Assembly (NCBI GenBank): GCA_016712885.1
Contig: JADJQF010000006.1
Span: forward strand, 248,001 to 312,000
From: Candidatus Flexicrinis proximus
GTDB taxonomy: Bacteria > Chloroflexota > Anaerolineae > Aggregatilineales > Phototrophicaceae
Direction of reading: 5' to 3'
DNA: 64,000 nucleotides
In this document: positions 16,995 through 26,898 of the stretch, piece after piece
How the letters are laid out: every line of letters begins with the position of its first letter
How positions within the stretch are numbered: position 1 is the first letter of the stretch
Program-made: the position numbers and the translations under genes
The notes under the pieces: model-generated
What the model saw: only the letters and a program-made list of their open reading frames with translations
Databases searched by the model: none
What the model was told of the DNA's origin: nothing

Positions 16995-18813
16995 TTAGGA
17001 CGAGGGACGAGCCCGGACGACACTCAGGACTTCCGGTGTACGGGACAGTACCTCGTCCGTGCTGTTGGTCAATGCGGCAAGGTCGTAGGCGCGGATGCCG
17101 TAAGTCGTGATGGTCAACTCCTGCGTGGCCGCGTCGATGTCGAACTCCGTCCAGCCGAAGCTGTGGCCGCAGATCAGCGACCCGGCGAGCAGTTCGGCGC
17201 GGGTGCCGTCGAGCGTCAGCTTTGAATAGCCCTGGAGGTCGGCCACAAGCGGTTATAGACCTGCTCCAGCAGGGCGTCCTTATCGGCCAGCGTCCCCGCG
17301 CGATAGGCCGCCAGTTCCTCGGCGGAGACCAGCCGAAACTGCGCGGCGCCTTCGACCAGCGCCTGCCCCGTCGGCGGCCAGAAGGCGACCGAGCCGGTGG
17401 TCACTTCGAACGCGCTGGACGGGATGAGCGGGCCATCGGGCGTGGTCTGGTAATTCAGCGCGGTGATGAAGGTGGTATGCACGTCGGCGGACACGACCAC
17501 GACGTTTTTGATCCCCTGTTCTTCGATGAACTGGAAGAATTCGGTGCGCTCCGGGGCGTAGCCCTCCCAGCGGTCAAACCCGCCCAGCCAACCGCTGAGC
17601 AGCGCGGGTTCCGGCAGCATGAGGAATTTCCACGTCACGCCTTCGGCCTGCGCACGCAGCAGATCGGCCTTGAGCTGGTCCATCTGCGGCCGGCCAAGCA
17701 TCGTCCGGCCCGGCTCCCAGAATTTCGCTAGAAATCCGCGCCGCGCCTCTTCGTTGAAGACGCTCAGGATCGGCACTTCGGCAACGGCTTCGTCGCGGAA
17801 GCTGCGGGCGTCCACTATGAACATGGCCGCGTCGCTGCCGAAGGTCTGATAGCGGTAGAGTTTCGGGCGTCCGTCGAAGCGCGGATCCCCGGTATCCTGC
17901 CAGACCGTGTCAGCCAGGGGATGATATTCAAAGAACGCTTGCATCGCGTCGCTGTACAACCGCGTCCGGTTGATCAGCAGCGCCGGATCGTTGGCGAATT
18001 CAGGCATGCTGAACGGCCCCGCGCCTCCGGCAAAATCGTTGGTGACCTCGTGGTCGTCGATGCACGCATATAAAGGAACAGCAGCGCGCACTTCCGGCCA
18101 GTAGTTCCGGCCAAACCGTTCGCTGTAGACTTCCCGTGCTTCAGGCGGAAATCCTCCAGCGTTTCGCACTGCCCCTTGTTGACGGCTTCGCTGGGGTAAT
18201 CGGCATAGATCGTGTCGCCCAGCACGACAAAGAACGCCGGTTCGCGCTCGACGACATTGCTCAGCGCCACATACGGCCGCAGTTCGCCGCGCCAATCGCC
18301 GGTCACGCCGAAGCGTATCCCGCGTTTCTCGGTCAGTGACGCGGCGGTCGTAAACGTCCCGCTCACGGCCTTGGTCTGCCCGGCTGCAACAACCTCATAG
18401 GTATAGGACGTTCCCGGCGTCAGCCCTTCGACCATCACTTTCGCCGGCTGCATTGGGTCTGTCCCGGTCACCGTCAACTGGCGATCTGCTTCACCTGCGG
18501 CCTGCACCGTAAACGTCAGTGTGCCGGGCATATCAGTCCGCGCCCAGAGGACGGCGCTGGTCTGAGTCACGTCGCCGGAAGCGATGCCGTTGGGCAGGCC
18601 GGGTGTTTCAACCTGCGCGGATGCGCTTCCCTGCGCCAGCAGCGAGGCCGCCCGTGATAAGCGGCCGAAAGCCGCGACTGCTGCCGCCGTTCCCATCGCC
18701 TTCATGAATTCGCGCCGCGACATATAACGAAGGAAGCCGCGCGCGGCCTCTTTCTCGATACTGGTCCAGAGACGGGTGAAGTTGAAGGGCGGTTCTGCTG
18801 GCGGATGAGTCAT
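16995..18813 (-). CDS. PhoD-like alkaline phosphatase, Tat-exported, two frameshifts
   Basis: Begins MTHPPAEPPFNF and carries a twin-arginine signal SRREFMKAMGTAAAVAAF (about 40-57). A fibronectin-like domain (GLPNGIASGDVTQTSAVLWART) precedes the metallophosphatase core with FGVTGDWRG, FFVVLGDTIYADYPSE, CIDDHEVTNDF, VSADVHTTFI and SSAFEVTTGSVAF. The frame shifts near 18142 (adding one C restores KHREVYSERF) and near 17243 (adding one C restores NRLVADLQGY). With both restored the protein is about 606 residues. It would release phosphate from extracellular phosphodiesters using Fe/Ca. GGAG precedes ATG 18813. The phoD symbol is withheld because function is inferred from motifs. Confidence 0.8.
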
Positions 18814-18927
18814 GATTGCGTTCTCCGTAACGGTCCCCCGCCGTGGCAGCCTGACTTGAAACCGTGCAGCGCCGCCATAGGACGGGGAATTAACCAGTAT
18901 AGCAGGCATGACCGAATGGGCGGCGTT

Positions 18928-19505
18928 TCACCGGCTCAGCAGATAGGCGATAAGGTCATTAATTTCGCCTTCGGTCAGTTGAGTCGCATATTCGCGGTAC
19001 ATGATGGCGCGGAACCCCGGCACCAGATAGGCATCCGGCTCGACGATGCTGCGGTGCAGGTAATCCTCAGGGCTGATATAGCCGGGACGGGTTGCCGCGC
19101 GTTCCGCGACGCCGGTAAGCGACGGGCCGAGGCTGAACACGCTCTGGGTGTCGGTGTGGCAGTTGATGCAGGCCGGGGCGACTCCTTTGCCCTTGTGGAA
19201 AGCTCATGCCCGCGATCAGGGTCTCCCGGCGCGGTCAGCACATACGGTGTCGCTGAAGGCTCTGGCGTCGGGCTGGCGGTGGGGGTAACGGTCGGGGTCG
19301 GCGTTGCGCTGGGGGTGGATGTGGCGGTTTCCGTCACGGTCGGCGTTGCGCTGGGCAGAGGCGTGGCCGTCGCGGTCGGCAGTGGGGTGGCGGTCGCGGT
19401 TGGCGTCCGTGTTGCGGTCGCTGTCGCAGTGAAGGGCGGCGCGGCATAGGTTCCGCACCCGGTCAAGGCCAATACAGCGGAAATGATCAGCAGCACGCGG
19501 CGCAT
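18928..19505 (-). CDS. Monohaem cytochrome c lipoprotein with Thr/Pro linker, one frameshift
   Basis: MRRVLLIISAVLALTGC is a lipoprotein signal (cysteine 17). About 70 residues of Thr-Ala-Thr-Pro repeats follow, a surface spacer common in Chloroflexota. The cytochrome domain reads GDPDRGHEL, then after a frame change near 19196 (one T missing from a run) KGKGVAPACINCHTDTQ with haem motif CINCH, and ends with the axial-methionine region FRAIMYREYATQLTEGEINDLIAYLLSR. Restoring the T gives about 192 residues. It probably carries electrons on the outer membrane face. The start ATG 19505 lacks a strong ribosome binding site. Confidence 0.8.
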
Positions 19506-19623
19506 AGTTGGCTCATCGAGATTCAGATGTCAATGTCAGAGTGATAAGGGGACACTGCCCCGGACCTTGCGGGAGCTTCCCGCGTTCTTCGTCTCCGGCA
19601 TACACACCCTGGACGAAGAAGGG

Positions 19624-19650
19624 TCAAGGGGGACGGCCGGTCCCCCTTGA
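19624..19650 (-). terminator. Terminator-like hairpin after the propeller gene
   Basis: TCAAGGGGGA and TCCCCCTTGA pair perfectly around a seven-base loop, 20 bases beyond the stop of the gene at 19670. No T-tract follows, so termination is only probable. Confidence 0.5.
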
Positions 19651-19669
19651 GTAGCGGTTATTACCCGAC

Positions 19670-20705
19670 TTACATGCCTGGAGCGATCTTGACCACGCCA
19701 CCCATCATGCCCGGCGCGAAGGCAATCGTGCCGAAGCTAACGTACAGCGAAGCCGTCCGGCCCCTTGGCGATACCGAACGGGGCAAGCAGACCTTCGGCA
19801 ACGGGGTTGCGCCATCTGCCGTCACGCTGACCACGCTGCCCGGGCCAGGGCCTTGTTCACCGAAAATGACCAACTGCACGGCATACAGGGTGTCGCCATC
19901 GAGCAGGATATCGCTGACCGCATTGAGGCCGCCGAACGTCTCAGCCAGCGCGCCGCCCGACCAGCGCTCGATCTTGCCGGCGCCGGGGCCAGACCAGCCC
20001 CAGGAACCCGACATACAGGTCGCCATTTTCAGCGACTTCAACCGAGGTCGGCACGGAGTTGTCCGGCCAGGCGGCGACTACCGCCAGCCCGGCGTCCGCC
20101 GTCCAGCTCAAGAGCGCGTTCGCGCCCGCGTCGGTGATATACATCGTGCCGTCTGCGCCCCAGGCGATGTCCGAGACATTGCTGTCGATCTCGTTGCCGT
20201 CGGGGTTGTTGACTGCTTCGAAGTTGCTCAGGCTGATCACGCGCAGCGTGCGCTGCGTCTCGGCGTCGAGTTCGACGATCGTGTCGGCCCAGTAGGCGCC
20301 CCCCTGCGGCGAAGAACTGCTCACCAGCCAGACGGATGTCCCATTGGGGATCGCGCGGTAGATGCCGATGGTTTCGGTGGGCATCGCATAGCTCGGCAGG
20401 CCGCTGATCCAGGGATTCGATAGGCCTTCCGACGTCATCATCAGCACCGAGCCGGACAATCCATAGCTCACCGACATCATCACCGCTGGGTCTTCCATTG
20501 ATGGGACTTCGATGACACCCTCACCGCCGGTCCCGGCCACCGCGATGAGCAGATTGCCGTTTGCGTCAAAGGCAACGCCGCGCGGCGCGTTCAGATAGTT
20601 GACCACCAGATCCCCCGGCAGCGGCGGCATATCTTGCGCCGAAACCGGCACAACCAACATCAAAAGTGCAGCCAAAATCCCTACCAAAACTCTCGTAGTA
20701 CGCAT
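19670..20705 (-). CDS. Secreted beta-propeller protein (ScyD/ScyE-like), three indels
   Basis: MRTTRVLVGILAALLMLVVPVSAQ is a Sec signal. The mature protein repeats propeller blades: NAPRGVAFDANGNLLIAVAGTGG, VSDIAWGADGTMYITDAGANAL, PTSVEVAENGDLYVGFLG, AVSDILLDGDTLYAVQLV, ending YVSFGTIAFAPGMMGGVVKI. This matches the ScyD/ScyE family, whose members are not necessarily linked to scytonemin. Indels lie near 20007 (extra G), 19815 (missing C) and 19748 (two bases missing); with them corrected the blades continue, for example PVAEGLLAPFGIAKGPDGFA. GGAGGGGG precedes ATG 20705. Confidence 0.72.
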
Positions 20706-20989
20706 TCTTCCCCCTCCATCGTGTTTTGAAGCGCGCGACCCTCTGATTATCCGCGCGGCACGAGCAGCGATATCCACTCGTGAAACAAAGATTAGCACAG
20801 ATTCAATTTGAGCGGTCAAGGTTTTGCGCGGGCATGAAAGCAGGTCGTTTGAAGGCCGAATCCGATTCTTCCCGTAGCGGTTCGACCCGATTATTAGCAC
20901 AGCGGGTTAGAACGGTTGTAATCACGAATCTCTATCTTTGTGTTCGGCTGGTATAACGGAATTCCAACCAATACTAATCGTAAATCTAG

Positions 20990-21020
20990 TGGACAGACGT
21001 TCCAGAAACGTGCTATAACT
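20990..21020 (+). promoter_or_regulatory. Candidate nrdJ promoter
   Basis: TGGACA (20990-20995), a 19-base spacer and an extended -10 TGC-TATAAC (21012-21020). Another extended -10 TGG-TATAAC is at 20949-20957. Both sit in the 501-bp gap between the divergent propeller gene and nrdJ; I see no cobalamin riboswitch core in that gap. Confidence 0.4.
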
Positions 21021-21042
21021 GACTCAACGTTAGATCATACCA

Positions 21043-21062
21043 ACCCCCAGACCCGGGGGTTG
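21043..21062 (+). promoter_or_regulatory. Leader hairpin upstream of nrdJ
   Basis: AACCCCC and GGGGGTT pair around AGACCC shortly after the candidate transcription start, about 145 bases before the nrdJ start. It could be an attenuator or message-stability hairpin; no T-run follows directly. Confidence 0.4.
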
Positions 21063-21206
21063 CTTATTCCAACTTTTCCTCCTATTTTCGATACCGTTGG
21101 AATGTGCTGGCGCATAGACAGCGCAGGTGGGTTAACGCTGGATTATGTTGGAAATTTGTGATGTGGGGCAATTGTGCCCTGCATTGAGTACAGGAGTATG
21201 CGACGC

Positions 21207-23926
21207 ATGGGTTCGCCAGCCGCAGCCGATAAGAACGCCCTGCACGATTTAGGCTACAAGATTTTTCTCGACCGTTATGCCCTCAAAGACATGACCCGTC
21301 AGACGCTTGCCGTCGGCGATACCGTTATAGTGGTTGTCGATTCGAAAACCGGCCAGCGCGAAGTGGGTACCGTTACCGCATTGAGCCTGCCCTCCGTGAC
21401 GATCAAGCTGCTCGATGGCGAGACCGTCACGCGCGAAGTCGAGCATGTCGACAAGCCGCTGGAAACCAAGCCCGAGCAGATGATGGCGCGCGTGGCGAAG
21501 GGCATTGCCCAGGTTGAGACGACACCGGAAGAGCAGGCGAAGTGGGCGGAGACATTCCGCTGGCTGCTCGACGGCTGGAAGTTCGTCCCCGGCGGCCGCA
21601 TCCTGACCGGCGCGGGAACCGAGCAGCAGCTTACGTATTATAACTGCTACGTGATCGCCTCCCCGAAGGATTCGCGCGGGGGCATCATGGAAACACTGTC
21701 GCAGATGACCGAGATCATGTCGCGCGGCGGCGGCGTGGGCATCAATATCTCGACCCTGCGCCCGCGGCATGCCTATGTGAAGGGCGTCAACGGCCGTTCG
21801 TCAGGCGCGGTGAGCTGGGGCGCGCTGTATTCGTTCGTCACCGGCCTGATCGAACAGGGTGGCAGCCGGCGCGGCGCGCTGATGCTGATTCTCAACGACT
21901 GGCATCCGGACGTCTTCACGTTCATCAACAGCAAGCGCCAGGCGGGGCAGATCACCAACGCCAATATCAGCGTCGGCATCAGCGACACGCTGATGGAAGC
22001 CGTGAAGAACGACGGCGACTGGCAGCTGCTGTTCCCGGACACCTCCGATCCCGACTACGACACGAAGTGGGATGGCAACCTTGAAGCGTGGCAGGCGGCG
22101 GGCCGCAAGGTCCACGTCTACAAGACGGTCAAGGCGCGCGAAGTCTGGAACGCGGTGATCGAGAGCGCGTGGGCCAGCGCCGAACCCGGCGTGTGGTTCC
22201 GCGAACGCAGCAACAAGATGGCGAATTCGTGGTACTTCAACCCGCTGATTTCGACCAACCCGTGCGGCGAACAGCCGCTTGGCGCATTCTCGGTGTGCAA
22301 CCTCGGCGCGATCAACCTGGCGAAGTTCTATAACGCCGACAAGGACGATGTGGCGTGGGACGACCTGGCCAATACCGTACGCTATGCCGTGCGCTTCCTG
22401 GATGACGTGATCGACAGCACGCCCTACTTCTTCGAAGAGAACGCCCGTGTTCAGGGCATGGAACGGCGCGTCGGCCTCGGCACGATGGGCATCGCCGAGT
22501 TGATGATTCACCTGAAGGTCCGCTACGGCAGTGCCGAGTCGGAAGAATTCATCGACCGGATTTATAAGTTCATCACGCTCAATGCCTATGACGGTCGGTC
22601 GAAATCGCCAAGACCAAAGGCCCGTTCTCGGCGTTCGATGCCGACAAATTCCTGGAATCCGGCTTCATCAAGACGCTGCCGGAAGACCTGCGCCAGAAGA
22701 TCCCGCGCGCATGGGATTCGCAACGTGACCCTGCTGACCCAGGCGCCTACCGGCACGACCGGCACGCTGGTCAACACCAGCACCGGGATCGAGCCGTTCT
22801 TCAGCTGGGTGTACTACCGCAAGAGCCGCCTCGGGCTGCATGAGGAACACGTACCGGTCGTGCAGGAGTGGCTTGATGCCAACCCCGGCAAGACCGAAAA
22901 AGATCTGCCGAAGCATTTCGCCACGGCGATGGACCTGACGCCGGAGGAGCACGTGCGGGTACAGGCCGCGTTCCAGCGCTGGATCGATTCGGCCATCTCC
23001 AAGACCTGCAATGTCCCGAACGACTACTCCATCGAGCAGGTCAGCGAGCTGTATATGCTGATGTACGACCTCGGCTGCAAGGGCGGCACGATCTACCGCG
23101 ATGGCAGCCGCAGCGAGCAGGTGCTGATGCTCAAGGGCGACGAGCGCGCCGAAGCCGAGATGAAAGACAAGGATCCTCGCTGAAAGCGGAGATTGAGAAG
23201 GCTAATCCCCTTCCCGCAGCCCCGGCTGTGGCCGCCCCCGCAGCAGTACCTGTCACGCAGGTTGCGACGCCGCACCGCGTCTATCCGCGGCCGAGCAAGC
23301 TGTTCGGCGTCACGGTCAAAGTTGCAACGCCGTTCGGCACCGCCTATATCAATATGAACGTCGACGAGAACAGCAACCCGTTCGAGGTGTTCGTCACCGC
23401 GCCGGGCAAGGCGGGCAGCGACCTGCAGGCGGACGCCGAGGGCATCGGCCGGCTGATCACGCTCTCACTGCGCACGACCGACCCGCACAACCGCCGCGAG
23501 ATGCTGCGCCTGATCATCGAGCAGCTGCGCGACATCGGCGGCTCCCGCACGGCGGGTTTCGGCGCGAACCGGGTGACCTCGCTGCCGGATGCGGTGGCCC
23601 GCGCGCTGGAAGATCATTTTTTTCACCTCCCCACCCCGGCCCAGCTAAGCCTGCCGCTGGGTGAGGCACCGAGCGACACCCGGCCGATCACGCTGCCGAC
23701 GGCCAAGAACAGCGCTATGCCGCTGAACACGCCGGAGGACGCGCCCGATCCGTCATTCGAGCCGGTGCTGGAGTTCGAGCTGGGCGCGGCCGGCGCGCAG
23801 CCGAAGGGCTACGTCAACGGCCACCGCGTGATGGGGGCGGATATGTGTCCGTCGTGCCATACCATCTCGCTCGTCCGCGCCGAAGGCTGCAAGAAATGCC
23901 TCACCTGCGGCTACAGCGAGTGCTAA
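21207..23926 (+). CDS. nrdJ: Adenosylcobalamin-dependent (class II) ribonucleotide reductase, three indels
   Basis: Reduces ribonucleotides to deoxyribonucleotides with adenosylcobalamin as radical source. Visible: GGRILTGAGTEQQLTYYNCYV, GGGVGINISTLRPR, the active-site loop STNPCGEQPLGAFSVCNLGAINL, MERRVGLGTMGIAELM and LTQAPTGTTGTLVNTSTGIEPFF. The C-terminal part has a TSCPD-like domain (EGIGRLITLSLR) and a zinc-binding tail MCPSCH, CKKCLTCGYSEC. Indels near 22598 (missing C) and 22701 (extra C) garble about 35 residues that should read SVEIAKTKGPFSAFD; another near 23176 (missing T) splits off the tail. Corrected length is about 906. AGGAG (21192-21196) favours ATG 21207. The cobalamin adenosyltransferase at 33.0 kb supplies its cofactor. 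Confidence 0.93.
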
Positions 23927-23982
23927 TCACGAGATAGCAACCTTGCAAAGTGGCGAGCGATGAGTGATCATCCTCGCCGCTT

Positions 23983-24551
23983 CTATTTTCCCGACTCATG
24001 GCCGCCGAAGATATACGCCACGACCTGATCGAGCGTCTGCATAAAGTTGTCCGACGTGTCGAAATAGGGGATGTCGTAAACGGCGCATTCGCGCTTCAAA
24101 TACCGGCTGAACTCAATCATGCTGGTGATGACGGTCAACAGCGCGCTGTCCGTATATTCAGGTGCCCAATCGTTGGGATAGCCGCCATGTGTGCGGATGT
24201 TGTGCAGCTTGTCGGCCGGCGTGATCGCCGTATAGCCGAGAAAGCACGCTTTGACCTGCGCCGGATGCGCGTCCCGCAAGGCGGCAACATGCTTCGGCAG
24301 CAGTTCGCCTTCAATGGCGTAATCGACATCGTCCCGCAGCAGGCTCGCGCTCATCTCGCGGACGAGCGGCCACAGCCTTTCGCCGACGGCTTTGCGCCGG
24401 CGTTCGGGTCAATCGGAAATTCCGGCACGCCGCGCGCCAACCCCATCTTGAGGACATCAAGGCTCAAATAGGGCATCTGCCTTTCGACCAGCAGCCGGCG
24501 GACGAGTATCCCTTTGCCGGTTCGGGCCGCGCCGCCGATAAATAGAAGCAT
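23983..24551 (-). CDS. P-loop nucleotide kinase-like protein, one frameshift
   Basis: Starts MLLFIGGAARTGKGILVRRLL, a Walker A motif (GGAARTGKG) typical of small-molecule or nucleotide kinases. The frame changes near 24392 where one base is missing: AGAK-AVGERLWPLVREMSASLL is then continuous. The rest (VDYAIEGELLPKHVAALR, VKACFLGYTAITPADKLHNIR, CAVYDIPYFDTSDNFMQTLDQVVAYIFG) resembles kinases with a small lid, such as 2-phosphoglycerate kinase-like or adenylate-kinase-like proteins of unknown substrate. Corrected length is about 190 residues. Confidence 0.65.
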
Positions 24552-24758
24552 GGTCGTTGGTTCTCCACTCAGGGCGGTCATGACCATTCATCCGCCGGGC
24601 TTCGATTTTATCCAGCGATGCTCAATCGCGCCTTAACCGCGGCGAAGCGTCTGGATACCGATTTTAATCGAACACTTGTTCTATACTGGAGACGGGTGTA
24701 AAATCTCGCTGTCGCCCGGGAAAATAAGCGATTGACGCAGCACAAGGAGCGGTGAGAG

Positions 24759-25166
24759 ATGTTTAGTCGGATTAGCGCGGTCGTGTTGTTTCTTCGGGAC
24801 CTTGAGACGTGTTCAGCGTTCTACCGCGACAAGATCGGGCTGGAGGTCGTCTTCCGCGATGCGGAGTCCACTGCGTTCAAGCTGGACGGCCAGGACTTTG
24901 CGCTGGTTGCGATCAACAACGCAGCCGGCATGGTCAAGGTGGACATCGCGGAGTTCATGTCTGCCGACGGGAAAGCCCATCCGGTTATGCTGTGCGCGGA
25001 TACTGACAACGCCGACGCCGTCTACGAGGCGCTGCGGGCAAACGGTGTAGCGTTCACGCAGCCGCCGGTCGATCAGCACTGGGGTTATCGCGCCGCGTAC
25101 TTCCGCGATCCAGAGGGCAACTTCTGGGAAATCCGCCAGCCGATTCCGCGGCCGGCCCAACCGTAG
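24759..25166 (+). CDS. VOC (glyoxalase/bleomycin-resistance) family protein
   Basis: 135 residues with the paired beta-alpha-beta-beta-beta VOC modules: ISAVVLFLRDLETCSAFYRDKIGLEVVFRD in the first half and VNAD-type second module ending GYRAAYFRDPEGNFWEIRQP with the metal-ligand glutamate. Members are lyases, dioxygenases or antibiotic-binding proteins; the substrate is not evident. AAGGAG precedes ATG 24759 by ten bases. Single-gene unit between convergent and divergent neighbours. Confidence 0.85.
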   Translation: MFSRISAVVLFLRDLETCSAFYRDKIGLEVVFRDAESTAFKLDGQDFALVAINNAAGMVKVDIAEFMSADGKAHPVMLCADTDNADAVYEALRANGVAFTQPPVDQHWGYRAAYFRDPEGNFWEIRQPIPRPAQP

Positions 25167-25239
25167 GGCGGGCTATGCACATCCTGTGGGGCCCCGCGCC
25201 GACGATGTGAAATGTCATCCCGTTCTGAAGGCGCAGCAT

Positions 25240-26346
25240 TCACTCGGTCTTCAGACCGGCGGCGAGGATGCGGAACCACGGGCCGCGCTCGATCTCTGCG
25301 AGTTCCGCGTTGAGTACGTCGTCGCCGTTGAGATAGTCGCGCATCACGCCTTGGATCATCCGGCTTGGCGTGCCGGTACGCGCCAGAAGCATCCCGCCGG
25401 GGGCGAGGCAGTCGCGCACGTCCAGCGTCAGCGCGGTGAACTGCACATCGGACATCCAGTCGGCGATATTGGAAATACTAATCAGGTCGAACTTCCCGTG
25501 GGTGTCGACCAGCTGCGGCAGGATTTTGGTCAGGTTGGCGGTGTACAGGCGCAGCCGCGAATGCAGATCCGAGTCCCGCAGGAGACGATAGGCGTCCGCC
25601 TGCAGGTAAAGCGGCAGACCCGCCTCCCCGGCACTAAAGGCATAGCGCTGGTCGAAGACGGTGGTCACGAACGGGTCGAGGTGGGCATCTGGCTGGCGCA
25701 GCGCGTTGAAGTGACATTCACCCAGATAACCGGCAATCCCGGCGATGCGCGCCGCCAGCGATTCGCTCTCCATGCCGAACAGCATCTTAATGTAGCCCGG
25801 GGTCATCACATCCAGATAGGCGCTGCGCCACTCGGCGAGGGAATCAGGATCGGGGACTTCGACCAGCGGGGAAAAGCCGACGTTGCGGAGCCGCAGGACC
25901 AGGTCACGCATCAGTACATCGTTGCGTCCGACGAAGTGGATGCCGAAGGCGATCTCCTGGTCGCGGCGCGAGTCCCAGAAGTCGCGCGCGTCGTCCGCAA
26001 GCGCGGCGCGAGTCCGTTCATAGAGGGCGATACGGCGTTCACCGCCGTTGGCATACGGGGCGGCATCGGAGGCGAATAATTGCAGATGCTCGTCGCGGCT
26101 GAGCGACATCAGCGCCGCCCGGCGCAGGTCACACAGATGGAGCTGGGCCGGATTGACGTCTACGGCATGGAGTTCAGCAACGGAGGGGTCGGTCAGGACG
26201 CTGAGGATATTCTCGCCGGATGAGGCGATCATCAGGACGCGTTTGGGCGTTGTCGGGTCCTGGCGTGCCAGGAGCGCCAACTCGGTCGCGTAATCTTCGT
26301 TTTGGACAGAATAGAACAGAGGACTCACGAAGCTTAACGGCGACAT
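25240..26346 (-). CDS. BtaA-like DUF3419 protein (SAM:diacylglycerol 3-amino-3-carboxypropyltransferase family)
   Basis: 368 residues. FYSVQNEDYATELALLARQDP is the family opening; VLMIASSGENILSVL and LHAVDVNPAQLHLCDLRRAAL form the SAM-binding Rossmann motifs; DFWDSRRDQEIAFGIHFVGRND and GYIKMLFGMESE match the DUF3419 insert; FDLISISNIADWM and ALAPGGMLLART (seen as CLAPGGMLLART) close the fold. Characterised members (BtaA) transfer the 3-amino-3-carboxypropyl group of SAM to diacylglycerol in betaine-lipid synthesis. No BtaB methyltransferase is nearby, so the product may differ from DGTS. Confidence 0.8.
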   Translation of the reverse strand: MSPLSFVSPLFYSVQNEDYATELALLARQDPTTPKRVLMIASSGENILSVLTDPSVAELHAVDVNPAQLHLCDLRRAALMSLSRDEHLQLFASDAAPYANGGERRIALYERTRAALADDARDFWDSRRDQEIAFGIHFVGRNDVLMRDLVLRLRNVGFSPLVEVPDPDSLAEWRSAYLDVMTPGYIKMLFGMESESLAARIAGIAGYLGECHFNALRQPDAHLDPFVTTVFDQRYAFSAGEAGLPLYLQADAYRLLRDSDLHSRLRLYTANLTKILPQLVDTHGKFDLISISNIADWMSDVQFTALTLDVRDCLAPGGMLLARTGTPSRMIQGVMRDYLNGDDVLNAELAEIERGPWFRILAAGLKTE

Positions 26347-26365
26347 CTGGTACCCCCCAAATTAC

Positions 26366-26740
26366 CTAGAGCGGGACGGCAACGAACCTCCCGTACGCGA
26401 TAAACGCAGCCATTATGAATAGTACTGCATTAACCGCAATGATGCCATTCTCTTTGCGGCGCGTGTGTGTTAAGGCAGCTCCAGATTGGACAAGCATTAA
26501 CCCGGCCGCCGCCAGCGGCGTCAGTACTGGCAGGACTCCGGCCAGCGCAGGCAGAATCAGCCCAGCGGCCCCGAGGATTTCGACGCTGCCGATGCCTTTG
26601 AGGGTGTTAGCGCTCAAGTCCTCGACATATTTCATGCCCTGCGCGTAGAGCCTGTCCCTGGTCGAGAAGAGTTTGCCCGCGCCAGCGGCGGCGAACGCGA
26701 GTGCCAGCAGGATCTGGACGATCCAGAGTAGGGTGTTCAT
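26366..26740 (-). CDS. DoxX-family membrane protein
   Basis: 124 residues, four hydrophobic segments. MNTLLWIVQILLALAFAAAGAGKLF is the DoxX opening with the A-G-x-x-K-L motif, followed by IGSVEILGAAGLILPAL and LTPLAAAGLMLVQSGAALTHTRR. AGGAG five bases before ATG 26740 fixes the start. It is divergent from a TetR-type regulator 158 bp away, a common arrangement in which the regulator controls the membrane gene. Confidence 0.82.
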   Translation of the reverse strand: MNTLLWIVQILLALAFAAAGAGKLFSTRDRLYAQGMKYVEDLSANTLKGIGSVEILGAAGLILPALAGVLPVLTPLAAAGLMLVQSGAALTHTRRKENGIIAVNAVLFIMAAFIAYGRFVAVPL

Positions 26741-26858
26741 GGTTGCTCCTGGGGATAAAATGCGCGACAATCTGCAAACAGGCGGCGGTTAACGCGCGCA
26801 TGTCGGCTATCATACTAATGTGGCCGTGCAGGGATTCAACCAACAGACCGGGCAGCAC

Positions 26859-26872
26859 GTCGGAAAACCGAC
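26859..26872. promoter_or_regulatory. Inverted repeat between doxX-like and tetR-like genes
   Basis: GTCGG-AAAA-CCGAC, a perfect 5-4-5 palindrome 27 bases before the TetR-type start. Candidate operator for the divergent pair. Confidence 0.4.
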
Positions 26873-26898
26873 AGTTTGGCGAAAGTGCAGGCAAACTC

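Noticed and set aside
16995..18813. PhoD, the binding protein and nrdJ as true pseudogenes
   Set aside because: Each needs only one to three single-base changes, mostly in C or G runs, and keeps catalytic motifs intact. Sequence error is the simpler explanation.
18805..19449. Gly/Val-repeat protein on the + strand
   Set aside because: It is the complement of the Thr-Pro linker of the cytochrome lipoprotein; no start signal.
20706..21206. Cobalamin riboswitch before nrdJ
   Set aside because: I could not find the B12-box core; only a short hairpin and promoter elements are visible.
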